64,000 nt of DNA from Amaranthus tricolor (Eukaryota > Streptophyta > Magnoliopsida > Caryophyllales > Amaranthaceae): positions 17,466,518-17,530,517 of the forward strand of contig NC_080060.1 in NCBI RefSeq assembly GCF_026212465.1, read 5' to 3'. The notes under the pieces were generated by a model. It did not search any database and was not told where the DNA came from. It saw only the letters and a list, made by a program, of their open reading frames with translations. Shown in pieces: positions 32,172 to 43,765 of this stretch. Position 1 is the first letter of the stretch; the number at the start of each line of letters is the position of its first letter. The translations under genes and the position numbers were made by a program.

Positions 32172-33650
32172 TGTAGACTCAATTAGGAAAGGGAACAGCA
32201 AAAAGAGGGGGGGTGAATTGTTGTTGTTACTAGTTTAAGCGTTTTTGCCCTGTTTTTGCGGAATTGAATAATATAAATAAAGCTTAAACTTAGAGCGAAA
32301 TAATTAAAAGTGACAAACGATTTTTACGTGGAAACCTTCTAGGCCTAAATAGAAGGAAAAACTACGACCCCTTGGGATTTCTGATTTCTCCACTATGTTT
32401 AAGGCAACTCGTTACAATTACATTAAACACCTTACTTCACTCGAAGCACATCAACTAGGCCAACTTCTCTTTCTAATTGCTTCACTCAAAGCAACTCACT
32501 TAGCTTCACTAAAAGCTAATTCTCTCCACTAGCTTTACTAGAAGCTTTCTCCTTAGCTTTACTCAAAGCTAATCTCTTCTCTAGCTTCACTAAAAGCTAT
32601 CTAATTCCCCCCTTAGACTCACCCGAGTCTAATTACAAATTCTCTCAAAAACCCTTACAAAAAGGATAAAAATTCTTTAAAAATAAAATCAATAAGTTGC
32701 ACAAGAAAATATTATAAATTAATTGGCATTTTTAAAACAAAATTTTCTTGTAAAAATTCTCCCAAAATTACGTATGATTTTAATGGCTCATACTAAGGCA
32801 AGTTTTGAAGAATAACCGAGTCCACTATTTATAGAGCTAAAATCCCTAATTAAAATGGAATATTCCAATCCATTATTCCTTATCCAAAATAATCATGGGA
32901 ATAATGTGGATTAAGCTACCAGACGGTTATTTCCACAAGACTTGAATAAATCAATCATACGTTTAAAACAACAATAACCGCTGTTCCCAAATAATAGGTT
33001 ATGTTCCCTTAAGCAGCAGTTTCTTCAGCAACAGTTCCTGTTCCCATAATAACGGCTGGAACTTTACTAAAAATAGAAACGGTTCGACTTTACTAAAAAT
33101 AGAAACGGTTACCTATTACTAATATTAGGGACGGTTACCTTTAGCAAAAAATAGCTAAGGATCCCTTAAAATTAGCTACGGTTCCTTCTTAGCTAAATAT
33201 AGTCATTTACTAAATATAGATCCTAAAATAAAGGATCTTTATTTAGAAACTCATACGTAAAGGATTTTTTAGAAAACATTTTGCCAATTAACTGTAATAA
33301 TTAATAAATGCAACAAATTAATTTAATTAACACATTAACTAAAAAATAATAAAAATCAGAATTTATTAGTTAACGTTGGTTGACTTTAGTTTGGGAACAA
33401 TGCGCTGTCTCCAAATTTCAGTTTTGCTAGAACATCCAACCTGGGAACAGTAGACTTCCTGTCTCCATTTTACATCCCAAGTAATATACTCTTCTAAGAT
33501 CTCTTGAATCCTTTTGACACGTACATTTCCATGAACTAAGCCATAGGTACTATCAACGATCATAATTACAATCGGATATCGACCTGCACACAATCTCTAA
33601 ACACATATTTGCTTAAGTGTAGTCATCATCAAAACTCAAGAGGTCCAACA
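32172..33650 (-). repeat. 5' LTR of the copia main unit (1479 bp)
   Basis: TGTAGACTC...GGTCCAACA. TATA box CTATAAATAG is on the minus strand at 32825-32834. It carries the same small-palindrome cluster (32470-32600) as the central LTR. The right edge abuts the GTTGT duplication and the helicase. Confidence 0.95.
32825..32834 (-). promoter_or_regulatory. Copia LTR TATA box
   Basis: CTATAAATAG on the minus strand in the 5' LTR; same box at 24194-24203. Confidence 0.65.
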
Positions 33651-33655
33651 GTTGT
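33651..33655. repeat. Target-site duplication of copia composite (right)
   Basis: GTTGT, identical to 22689-22693. Confidence 0.92.
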
Positions 33656-33830
33656 TTTTGGTGGTGACTTTCGTCAAACTATTCCAATTGTTCCCAAGAG
33701 ATCACAACAAGAAATAATTGGTTACAACTTAGTTAGTTCATACTTGTGGCCTCTTTTCACCCAATTTGAACTAATTTTAAATATGTGAGCACGAGAAGAT
33801 TCAGAATTTTCCATTTTTTTCTAGCATTCA
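33651..33830 (+). pseudogene. Helicase continuation after the copia insertion
   Basis: After the GTTGT duplication the helicase frame from 22693 continues with FGGDFRQTIPIVPKRSQQE (motif III region) and LWPLFTQFELILNM, then an in-frame TGA at 33786-33788 and AREDSEF. Homology on this strand ends near 33830, where the inverted C-terminal half begins. Confidence 0.85.
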
Positions 33831-34650
33831 CATTTGTAACACATGGTGATGTTGCCTCTTGTTCTATTGAACTTTCATCTAACACCTTTATGTTCTTGGC
33901 TTTCCTGGCCCAAGAAAGTGCAACGTACAGCTGCCCATGAGAAAAACATGGTTGTCGAATGTACACTCCAACTTAATGTAGAGTATGACTGTGTGATTTA
34001 TTAATAGTCATTGCAAAGCACAAGTTGATCGAAAATTGCAATCTCTGAAATTGGAATGGATAACCTGATGATTCTGAGGGCCTGAGCTTAATGCGCGGCA
34101 ACATCACACACTCACCCTTTGAAAATCCTGTAGAAATCTCCCATCATATAACATTTGGGATGATTTTTTTGCAAATAAGTCTTGTTCCATTACACAAGCC
34201 GCTTAATGGGTCAAGGTTGCGCAACAAAATAACTAGGCAATTCAACTTCAAAACCAATTCATGTTGACTCATGCCTCCGGGACAAAGTGTATTCAAAAAC
34301 TCAGTTGGATAAATGTTACAATGATCATCAATAATTGAATCAAAGCTTTTATAAATATAGACATCTCCAAAGAACCTATAAATTAGCTTTGAATTGATCA
34401 AATCAACATCTTCATTCCAAGGTGTCAGTATAGCGCGTTCAGCAAAAAATGATGGATGGATAGACTGAGTCGAAATATTGGGATATATTGCCTGCAATAG
34501 ATCCTCAAGGGTTGCAGGATATTCTCCACAACTCAAATTCAAGCTCATTGGAATACTAACTAACTGAGTTTCTTGCATTTGAAGTTCACCGTTGAGAAAG
34601 CGGGCATTATATGACAATGTTTTGATAAGGTAAAAGAATCGCATTGTTAA
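33831..34650 (-). pseudogene. Helitron helicase C-terminal half, inverted
   Basis: On the minus strand, opposite to the N-terminal half. It has ERAILTPWNEDVDLINSKL, SFDSIIDD, YPTEFLNTLCPGGMSQHELVLK and LLRNLDPLSGLCNGTRLI, then (after a stop at 34144) FAMTINKSHSHT, FSHGQLYVALSWARK and KVLDESS, which are motifs IV to VI and the C-terminus of Pif1-type Helitron helicases. TINKS is normally followed by Q-G-Q; here the Gln is lost. The two halves face each other around 33830, showing an inversion within the gene. Confidence 0.87.
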
Positions 34651-37174
34651 TAATTCGTAATTACGTAAAACCTGCCTTCAAATTGATTGTTCTCATATGT
34701 ACAAATTGTTTATAAAACATATTCTTCAGTTTTTTAATAGATCATGATCTTTCTGTACTTATTGGATTTGTGTTGCAAAAGCTACAGAAAACAAGTACGT
34801 ATTCATCTTGCATTCTACCTCCATAAATTTTGTTAACTTGGACTTCAACATATATTTGCGGTTCCTTAAGTGGTAGCCTGAAGCTTTTAGAATGCCAGAA
34901 CCTAAGCTTATTAAGCATGCGGGACTATATGCTCCTGATGTTCGACAGGTGACTTTGAATTTCTATTGCATTTGTGTAATCACAAGAGTTGCATTTATTT
35001 ATATGATTTAATTGTATAACAAGTTATTGTTTATGGTTTTGGTGTTTGTGTTGAGTTTGGTGCATTTGTATTCATCCCACTGTTCTTCTCTCAGAAAATG
35101 TCATGCCATATTGTTGTTTCAACTCTTAAGGGCAAAGTCCACTAATTGTAAAGTAAAAGGAAGTAAACAATCACTTGAAAAGTCTAAGAACAATATACTT
35201 TTATTGTTGTTTCAAAATTTCAACAACAAATGAACAATGTACTTTTAAAGTTGATTGGTGAGTGTTGATATCTTTTTGTTGTTTTTGGGAATAGCTCAGG
35301 ATATTCGCTTTGTGATCTTTATGCAAGAACACCTCAAATTGGCTGAATTAGTTTACTAGTTTGACCATTTTGGTATATGGCTTTAATCGGTTGAGAGTTT
35401 CATCGGTCCTTTTTATGCTTATCCGTCTCTACAATGCAAGCTTACTAAGTAGTATCATTTGTAAGATGACCTTAATTAAATTGTTTATTTTTGTGCTCTA
35501 ACTTTTTCATATTGGTTATCCAAAAACTCAATGCTACACTCATTATATTTTTTTATTTTATGATACAGTTGTTGCATTGCAGTCCTTGAAAAGCAGACTA
35601 GTTGATCTTATGAAACACTTGGAGAAATATCCATTTATTTCATAGATAATAGAAATATTAAATGTTTCTCATAAATTCAATAGGTAATAAAATACCAGAA
35701 CGTAATGAAAAGTTGGAAACATTCACTCCCCAACAGAACCACCACCCGGGAAAAGTGATCAGCAATTAAAACCAGAAAAAACAGTCACGCTTCAACCATG
35801 TGATCATAACTCAATGGAATTGGACACCTCCCGATCATGCGCCGCCACGAAGTCCTGCGATATTACTGGAGCTACAACGATTATCGACGAACAAAACAGT
35901 TTTATTTGCAAAGTTAAGCCTAATTTATTTTTTTGATCAAGTAATGATGATATTTGAAATTTAAAATGAATTTACAATTCACATGGCCAAAGTGTTAGAG
36001 AAAGTTCTAACTTCTAAAGGTAGTCTTCCATAGATTCTTAGGTTAGTAATAGAATTTGAAAGATAATTTAAATTACAGTGTCTTCTTTGCTTTTAGATAA
36101 TATGTTGATATGCAATTTAATTGATGTTGTTGATTGATGTTTGTCTAATGTTGATAATAATGTCTGTAATTTGTGGATTCAGTAAAAGGAAAGATGTTTT
36201 TGAATTGATGTTGATGATTGGTGTTTGTCTAATGTTGATAATAATGTTTGTAATTTGCGAATTCAGTAAAAGGAAAGTTTTTTTTTAATTCGGATGGTTT
36301 TTTCAAGCTACATTTAATATCATGAGAATCCTTCTGTAAACTAATGAAGCTAGAATATCTGTTTCACCTCTAAATGGAGCAAATGAGAATCATCAAAATG
36401 ACCTTGCATTGTCTTTTCGAATTGACCAAAATCTTTAAGAAAGAACTAAATGGAGCCAGTCACAATAGACTTCCCTCGCAACTCTTTATGTATGCAACTC
36501 ATTAAGTTATGTGAAGCTGATATTCACATGTTTTCAGTCTATTTCGTGACTTTGATGCTTATGAAACATTGATGTATCCATAATTACCTTTGCGACAATC
36601 TTCTACTTCTTATATTTGTAAGGAGATGTAAATCTTTCAATAGTGCACCGTAGGTATATAAGTATACGTCTATAGTGCAGGTATACAAATATTTTGAGGA
36701 TAAAATTGTGTTTTTGCATCTCATTATTGTACTACAAACTTATGACAATTATGCGATACAAATACGCAATTTCTTAGTAAATCCAAACTTTGAGATGCTA
36801 TGGTATCTCACTATTTTTTGTTCTATGAAAAGTTACTCATCAAAAGATCTTATTGACAAGTTTTATCAAGTGTGTTTGGATCTTCAACTTGTAGTCTAAG
36901 AGATATAAGAAACTTCTTTAGGTGGATAATGTGCTTCAACTATAATTAGTGAAGAAAACCGAAGGTTAGTAAATGATATGAAAGTAACACTTCATTTCAA
37001 GAGTTTAGGTGGATAATGTCTTCCCTTAATGTCTAAATTTGTGATCTTTTTCCTAATGCTTATGACCAGGGAATCGACCCTTATGCTGGATACCAAATGA
37101 GTTGTTTATAGGTTCACATTTGGTGCAATGCTTATGCATTTCTAAATTAGGCATTTAGAGACTTCATATCATCT
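34651..37174 (+). other. Helitron interior without recognised gene
   Basis: A short exon-like stretch at 34887-34950 (RMPEPKLIKHAGLYAPDVRQ followed by GT) may be a captured exon of unknown origin. A two-copy 84-bp tandem duplication lies at 36139-36282 (GTTTGTCTAATGTTGATAAT in each). Nothing else is supported. Confidence 0.45.
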
Positions 37175-37538
37175 TTCCAACTCTAAGGCTATAGTGCCTA
37201 TCCCAGAGGCTAGCGTGCCACCTGTAGCTGTGGTGCCTGTGAACCGTGGATCCAAACATGCTGATATTGGACAACGCAGCACCAGGTGGCCCTTTTATGT
37301 TTCTGAGGTAAAAGCAATTGTTCGAGCAGTAGAGAAACTCGAAACTGGAAGGTACACGACTATTATGCACCTTCTATTTGTGGATTTTTGGTGCTCTCTT
37401 GATCTTTTTCTGATGTATTATTGAGCAAAAATCAAGTTACTTTTTAAAGTATTTGTTTTTTTCGTATCTTACAGGTGGCGTGATGTTAAATTGTTTGCCT
37501 TTGAGAATGCTAAGCATAAAACCTACGCTGATTTGAAG
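37175..37538 (+). pseudogene. Captured fragment of a telomere-repeat-binding (TRF-like) Myb gene
   Basis: Two exons with clean GT-AG borders: about 37188-37351 and 37475-37538, joined in phase at a split Arg codon. The first encodes AVVPVNRGSKHADIGQRS then RWPFYVSEVKAIVRAVEKL. The second encodes WRDVKLFAFENAKHKTYADL and is followed by GT. This is the start of the C-terminal Myb/telobox domain of plant TRP1/TBP1-type proteins, which bind TTTAGGG repeats. The last helix with its DNA-contacting K-D-K-W-x-x-L-V region is missing, as the open frame ends after the next GT. No upstream exons are seen. It lies between helicase and RPA genes of the Helitron, so capture is the likely origin. Confidence 0.8.
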
Positions 37539-37539
37539 G

Positions 37540-40204
37540 TAAAAGGCCTGTTTATTATAGACATAAAAGTAGTTCACTCAATCGCTATCTTCTTGAGACA
37601 ATGTTCTTCAACGATTTAAGAAGCTAATGTGGGTGTCAAAGAATCAAAATAAGGTTGTGCTATTCGCATCAATGGTGCTTTGGGTCCGAAAAGAAAATTC
37701 TAATAAGTTTCGATGCTAATTGTTTTGGACCCTTTTAAGAAAAGTTGTTGCATATTTTATGTTAGGTGTGAAATTTAGTTTTATTTTGCTTGTAGTTTTA
37801 AAAAAAAGTACCGCGCCACAGTGTTCCTTAGACAGATTTTAGCTTTATATCTTCCATAAAATCAATACCTTGGAAGTAACCAGATATACTACTGCACACA
37901 CAATCAAATCAGTAGGTTGCACATGGTTCTGAGTTCTGACAGATAGCTTTTTAACTTGCTGAGTTTCTGTTACTGGATTTCAACCACTCCAACTATCTAT
38001 AAAATTCAAGTCTTCACATATATTTAATCCTATAACCATACACAAACTCTTGCACTTAAAAAGGTACACAAGTAACTCAAATTCGTTATCTCAAATTTGC
38101 CTAAATACACAAACACATACTTGTGCTTTGTTAATTTAATTTGTGTTTTCACTTTCTACAAATTTACAGGAAACTGATTGCTACATCTTCATTCTCAACT
38201 TAATATAGGTATGATTACACTTGTATTCTTTTATGTGCTTTTTAAATTCAACATGTTTATGGATGCCATTTAATGAGTTGTTTTTTTTTATTCTTTAATT
38301 TCTATTTACTTATTTGCTATTTACTAATCATACATTTGAATTTTGAACTATCAAATAAAACCATGTGACTCATAGTAGTATAGCTACTACTAATCAAAAA
38401 AGTATCATCAAAGCTTCTTTCTCCTTTTGACCACTTCAGCAGATAAGTTCAAGTTTCACTATCCAATGACTCATAGATCATTTAATTAGAACAAAGAAAA
38501 AAAAGATCGTTAAAATGAACAAACATTTTGCAAAATAAAATTAAGAAAAACTTCTGCTCTTAACTGCACAGAATGAATATACTTTTGCCGTTGTGATTGC
38601 AACATTCCACCCTTGAAGCACACATGAGTTAAGAAAAACTTCAAGCTGATAGATCAAATTCCCTTTTCTGCTTCTTCAGCACTTAATGTGTATTTATTTT
38701 ATAGTAGAGTTTTGCAAAGTTCAAATGATTCAGCCCCACCTGGAAAATCTAGAAGTTGGATTAGTGGGTGCGCTGATGAGTTTTGGAATTCTGCACATAG
38801 TTTCTGTAACTTCATGGATTTTGACAGCATAGGAAACTGCACACAATTTTTGTATGCTTTGCTTGGATTACTATCTTTGTAAGCGAAGATCTAAGCATTT
38901 TCAGCATCTACTATAATGCACTTCGTTTTTATTATGCTCTAATTGAGTGTATAATTAAATGAAATAAATAGGAATCATTTGTGATTGAAATGTGATCAAA
39001 GATACCCTTGATTTGTTTTTTTTTTTCCCTATGGTTTGTTGTTTGATCAAGACTCACTTTGCTCTTGCTTACAACTTGATTGAATTATTTCTCTATATTC
39101 TTCCAACTTGTGTCTTCCTTAGGTGATTTCAGTATTTCACAACAAGCATAGATTGCAGTATGCAGTATAATGAAAAAGAGCATATAGTACTTCATAGAAA
39201 TGAATGGTAGAAGAGAATATTTTGCACCATCACAGGATTTGAATTTTTTGTTCATGTAGCCAACCATATCAGCTTGGGAGTAAGTTTTGCCTTCTTGTTA
39301 TTAGAGTTGTTGTATTCTGAGGGATGGATCATCTTCACATATTGAGCTTTCACCAGGTATAGGAATTGAACGTTTCTTATACAAGATTTGTAAAAGAATA
39401 AATGGTTCCCCTATATTGAGCGTTGAATCATGTTGGTTTGCTTTTATCAAGCATTTTCATTAGCTGTTCACCTATCAATAGGGTTACTTAGATCTATCCT
39501 CATTGTGTCTGTTAAGTAGTGGGGCTAAATGCACATGATTTAAAGAGTGCCTTGCCTATAAAATATCAGCTACTAAATTAGGATCTTCTATCTTAGAAAC
39601 ACAGCCTACCCAGGCTCTTTTCAATATCTCCATCTTAATTTCTTTCTTCTCGTTTTTTTCGATTCCTTCCCCTATCTCTTCCTCTATGGCTAATCTCACT
39701 ATCCACCCAATAACCGGATTATTCGACGAGCTTTCATCCTCTTCTCTTCCTACACCTTCACACATATCTATGTTTGCATTCACTCTTATCTAACACAATT
39801 CGCTACATTCAGTCTCTATTCTTTGTAACTGCACGAGCTTCTCAACCAACCCACATTTAATCATGGACTCGTTTACTTCCTCACAGCATCAATGCAGCCT
39901 TGTATAAGCTTGTACAGGATCAAACCAGCAGCACCAACCTGTTAAAACAACATATATGGGTATTTGGCATAAATGTTGAACGCTCGCACTAATTATGTTT
40001 GCAATCCTAAAAATTCATTTCGTTCTTTATATTGGATTTGGCGCATTATTTTCGGTTTGTGAATCATTTTGCCTTTGATACTAGGCATATTTCTATTTAT
40101 TAGTGTAGAATTATTGATTACTCTGACGCTGCAAACATGAAGAAATAGTATTCTACTTTGCATGAATTAGCAAACACATCAGCAGTACATAAAGTTAAAA
40201 TCAA
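37540..40204. other. Helitron interior without recognised gene
   Basis: Several short open frames (for example 38688-38882 plus and 39556-39783 minus) show no recognisable motif. AT-rich, consistent with introns or captured non-coding sequence. Confidence 0.45.
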
Positions 40205-42031
40205 GGATTGAGAAGTCTAGACCGTTCCAATCACCAGGCAAAAAGAAATACCAACGCCTTCTGCTGCAAGATGAAAAGGTATATACACAAAACAATAACA
40301 ACTTTTTTGTTCAATGAACCTTACGTTTTTTAGCTAAATGTTATTTAATCCTAACTATTATTAGGGTGATGTTATGAGAGCAACCCTCTTCGAAGATAAG
40401 ATACAAGCCTATGATTCTTTAATTCAACAGAATCATGAGTATCTGATTTCAAATCCTACAATTAAGGGCATCGACAAAAAGTATCAAACCAGAACTGGGG
40501 AATATCAAATGACAATCTGTAATCGAAGTAATTCAAGCCATTGGTTCCTCTTCAAAAGCTTCCGGTCCAAGCTATCATTCAATAACAAATATGCCTAGAA
40601 CAACAAGTCTTTATGATAGATTTGGTACGTATATTCAACATTTCGAATATCATTTATATCAAACATATTTAATATCTTATGCGTATAATTGCATACAAGT
40701 TATAAGTACATTATCAAAAAAGTAACTTATGACCAATCATTTATTATTTAAATATAATTGGTGTTGTTCTTTTCATTGGAGACAAGCGCATGGTGAAAGG
40801 TGCATTTGAGCAACAAAACAGCTTGTCAGGAATTATTATCACTGATCATAGGTATAGTGTTGCACACTTTAGGTTTTTAAATATATTTATCTATTGTATT
40901 CTATATGTTTCATTAACCAAACTCTTTTTTCACACTTTTTCTAGGCTAACTCATGCAGCTCACATCAACTCTTAACTGTGTCGGCATGGAATGATATGGC
41001 AGACTTCTTTAAAACAAAGCCTGCTGAAAATCAAATTGTTTGGTTTCACATCTCTAAGGGTTACATCTCACAAGGGTATTCTTACTATCATATTTTGTTC
41101 TTTGTCGTTCCCTTTATTACTCTAATATTCAATAAACCCATTGCCATCTTCATTTATGTGATGATAATTGCCTTCAAAAATTATTAGGTTTTGGCCTATC
41201 AACTACGATGTCGTCTTTAATCATTCCAACACCAACTGGTGACAAGGCAGATTCCCTAAGCCACTAGTAAAGCATGTCATCTATAAACAATTCCTAACAA
41301 TGCATTTACACACAAAGTTATATGTCTCCTTCAACACATTTTTTTTGTAACATAGGGCCTCTTCTCATGGATCCTTCAACCCAAATCCTGAAGACTTGCA
41401 TGCCCTTAAACCAAAGGCAGCTAACCATAATTGCCTTCATCAAAAGCAAAGACGGTACTAATTCTAGCTTTCTAATTATATCAGTTTATTATCTATATCC
41501 CTTTATAATTTTGCTACATATATCCAAAAAAAATCATTATAAAATAGAATATAAGAAGTATCAATCAAGTAAAACTAACCCTTTTTAATTCCACAGGCAG
41601 CAAATACTATTTAAGAAAAGCATTGCTCGAGAATTGTAGCTACAATGATATAAGAAAATTTATAAGGTCTAATCAATGCACTAAAATGTCAGAAAATGAA
41701 AGGAATGAAGTTTTTGAATGTCCATGGTGCCACAAGAAAGAGAGCATCGCTAAACTACGGTTGGTTCATAAATTTATATGTACAAACTTAATCTATTGAA
41801 AACTCTCATATACAATTTTTGCTTTTGTCATCTATCAGATTAGCGCTTACTTTCGACGCCCACGATAGCACGGGCTCTATCCAACTAACTGCATTCAATG
41901 ACACCATAGCAGAAATATTTGGAAAGACTATCGATGAACTATATAGTCCAGCTACTTATGTAAGGAAACAATCTCTAAAATCTAACCTCGGCAAGACTGA
42001 CCCTAGTAACCCCAATTGCAAGCAATTGTAA
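40205..42031 (+). CDS. RPA1-like single-strand DNA-binding protein (Helitron-borne), spliced
   Basis: Multi-exon gene. One exon ends KKKYQRLLLQDEK (40278), an intron 40279-40364 follows, then GDVMRATLFEDKIQAYDSL and YLISNPTIKGIDKKYQ, the first OB-fold of RPA1-type proteins. A middle exon near 40976 reads LSAWNDMADFF and VWFHISKGYISQG. A late exon (about 41597-41755) has NCSYND, NQCTKM and FECPWCHKKE, a zinc-ribbon as in the RPA1 C-terminal domain. An intron ending near 41840 leads to LALTFDAHDSTGSIQLTAFN, with a stop at 42029-42031. RPA1 proteins coat single-stranded DNA, and plant Helitrons often encode one. Start exon and intactness are unclear, so it may be a pseudogene. Confidence 0.7.
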
Positions 42032-43322
42032 AAAAAAAATTCAAACACTGAATTTTTTTTGAGAAAATTTTCATTAAGCAAAAACTTGACCTTTACAATG
42101 GATGAGCCACATATATATAGAACTAGATTACATGATCAAAGCTAAAGAGAATACACGTCAAGTAACTACTCATAACGGTCATATAGCTCATGTGCAATAC
42201 ACGTGCCAATTAAAATACACAGAAACAGAACAAGGCTGCTGGTCCTTCTGTCAGCGTTCACCTGCTGACCGCACGACCTTCGCATCGATTTTCTGTGCAC
42301 TTCCGGTGACTTTAAGGATGGTTCTTCGGTCATAACAGCAAGTCCCATGTGGAGAGATTCCAATTCTATCCTCCATGTCCTCCCATGACCTCTGGTTACG
42401 TCTGTATGGCTCCGTCAAGGTGGCCTGGTCATCGGTATTGGTTAGACTGAGCTGCTGGTCTGATTCTTATGTTGCTGTTGGTCTTCCTTGTGCTTCTGTT
42501 CTAGGTAATTATGTGCACTTCTAACATGGTTCTTGGACCTTTATGGCTAGGCCTATGTATATAGATGACGTCCCCATGATTGGTTAGGTCCAAATCTCCA
42601 TGGTCAAGGCTTGGGTCATGCTGCAAGGTGGGCTGCTCGCTGTGCTGATCTGCTGCTGTTTCGTGGGTTGTATGATGTTATTTGCTGTGGGATGTGTTCT
42701 TGATCCTTGCTTTATGTTGTTTATATGTCCACTCTTCCACTTATTTCAAAGCTACCAAGGTCTTGAACCAATATGGTTCACTATCATAAATATTGTTGCC
42801 TTTTTGGAACACTTGTTTGGCAACTCCAATTATTAGGAGCTCTAACTTTTCATGCTAGCCCACCACAACCATGTTCATTTTGCTTAACTATTTATTGAAC
42901 ATGTAGTACTATCTTTGCTTTTGTATTACAACTTTATGTGGGGACACTTCAATTGAATACAAAGCCTTACCGCTTCTTGGATGATCATTGATTGAATAAA
43001 CCCATGAACTTATATGTGTTTTGTTATTGTTTAATTTGGATATCTTATCATGAAGCTTATGATTTTGGTATGTCTTTCTTTTAGGATTTTTGTTATACGG
43101 CAATATGAAGATCTTTTGATTGTTTAATGTAGGTGCCATATGATAAATTTTATGTAGACAAGTATTCGTTGATAGCTTGTGATATATAATACATCGCAAA
43201 TTTTGTGAATGTTCAATTTAGGTGTATTATTTTAAATTTAATTTCGTAACCTATAAGTGCAATTTGCTTGTTCAATTGACATGAGCTTGTGTACAGGCTA
43301 TGACTGTAATTCTAGCAAGAAT
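42032..43322. other. Helitron 3' interior without recognised gene
   Basis: No supported coding region. Pyrimidine-rich short frames with hydrophobic runs (42600-42836) lack any family signal. Confidence 0.45.
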
Positions 43323-43482
43323 AATAGGCATTGATTTACTTTAAAATAATGAGATTGTATATAATTTAAAATAATAGGCATTAGTTTACTTTGAGAAAGA
43401 ATAATGAGATTGTATATAATTTAAAATAATAGGCATTAGTTTACTTTGAGAAAGAATAATGAGATTGTATATAATTTAAATA
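43323..43482 (+). repeat. Three-copy 50-55-bp tandem repeat
   Basis: Units starting AATAGGCATT at 43323, 43373 and 43428, each with TAATGAGATTGTATATAATT. The first copy is 5 bp shorter. Non-coding. Confidence 0.85.
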
Positions 43483-43735
43483 ATGACCTGAATGCACTTG
43501 ATGCATTCAAGGGTGTAGATGATGTTAAAATATTTTGGGATACATTTTAGAGGGAGCGTTTCGAAGGTAAGTAGGAATGACAACTACCTACAACATTTTA
43601 AATGTTGGTTTATTTCAAAATTGTAAGACACTTTTTCAAAATACGCTAACTATTATTTTCAAACTCAAAAGTGTAACTTCGGAGCCGCGTATATGCAAAT
43701 TATTATCGTCAAATTTAAAAGTGTAACTTGAAAAA

Positions 43736-43765
43736 TCACGTACTACCACGCGACCCCACAACTGA
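43736..43765 (+). other. Helitron 3' terminus (large element)
   Basis: Hairpin TCACGT-ACTACC-ACGCGA (one A-C mismatch that would pair as G-C), an 8-nt spacer CCCCACAA, then CTGA followed by T. CTRR after a short hairpin is the Helitron 3' signature. The same spacer length and near-same spacer occur at the second terminus at 46991-47002. Confidence 0.65.

Larger units (their letters stand above)
22694..33650 (-). mobile_element. Ty1/copia SIRE-like retrotransposon composite with three LTRs
   Basis: From left to right: truncated LTR (22694-23060), gag start fragment plus decayed primer site (about 23061-23541), full LTR (23542-25019), internal region with an extra ORF, RT/RNase H, integrase, protease and gag (25020-32171), and full LTR (32172-33650). 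GTTGT duplications flank the outermost ends only, so the array arose after one insertion by unequal exchange at the shared LTR, followed by a deletion in the left unit. On the minus strand the gene order gag, protease, integrase, RT, RNase H is that of copia elements. An added ORF after pol and long LTRs suggest the SIRE/Maximus lineage. Confidence 0.93.
15216..43765 (+). mobile_element. Large Helitron with nested insertions (proposed borders)
   Basis: The proposed 5' end is TCTCTATCTATATC after host A (15215). The 3' end is a hairpin (43736-43753), spacer CCCCACAA and CTGA, followed by host T (43766). The interior carries Helitron-type genes: Pif1-like helicase pieces (21500-22693, 33651-34644) and an RPA1-like gene (40205-42031). 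No HUH Rep domain was found. Nested inside are a TRIM, a palindrome and a copia composite. The 5' border is less certain: positions 15120-15215 resemble the sequence just inside it, so a second older 5' end may lie there. Confidence 0.6.

Noticed and set aside
42600..42836. Hydrophobic Cys-rich frame resembling a small membrane protein
   Set aside because: No ATG context, splice signals or family pattern; sits in captured or intronic Helitron sequence.
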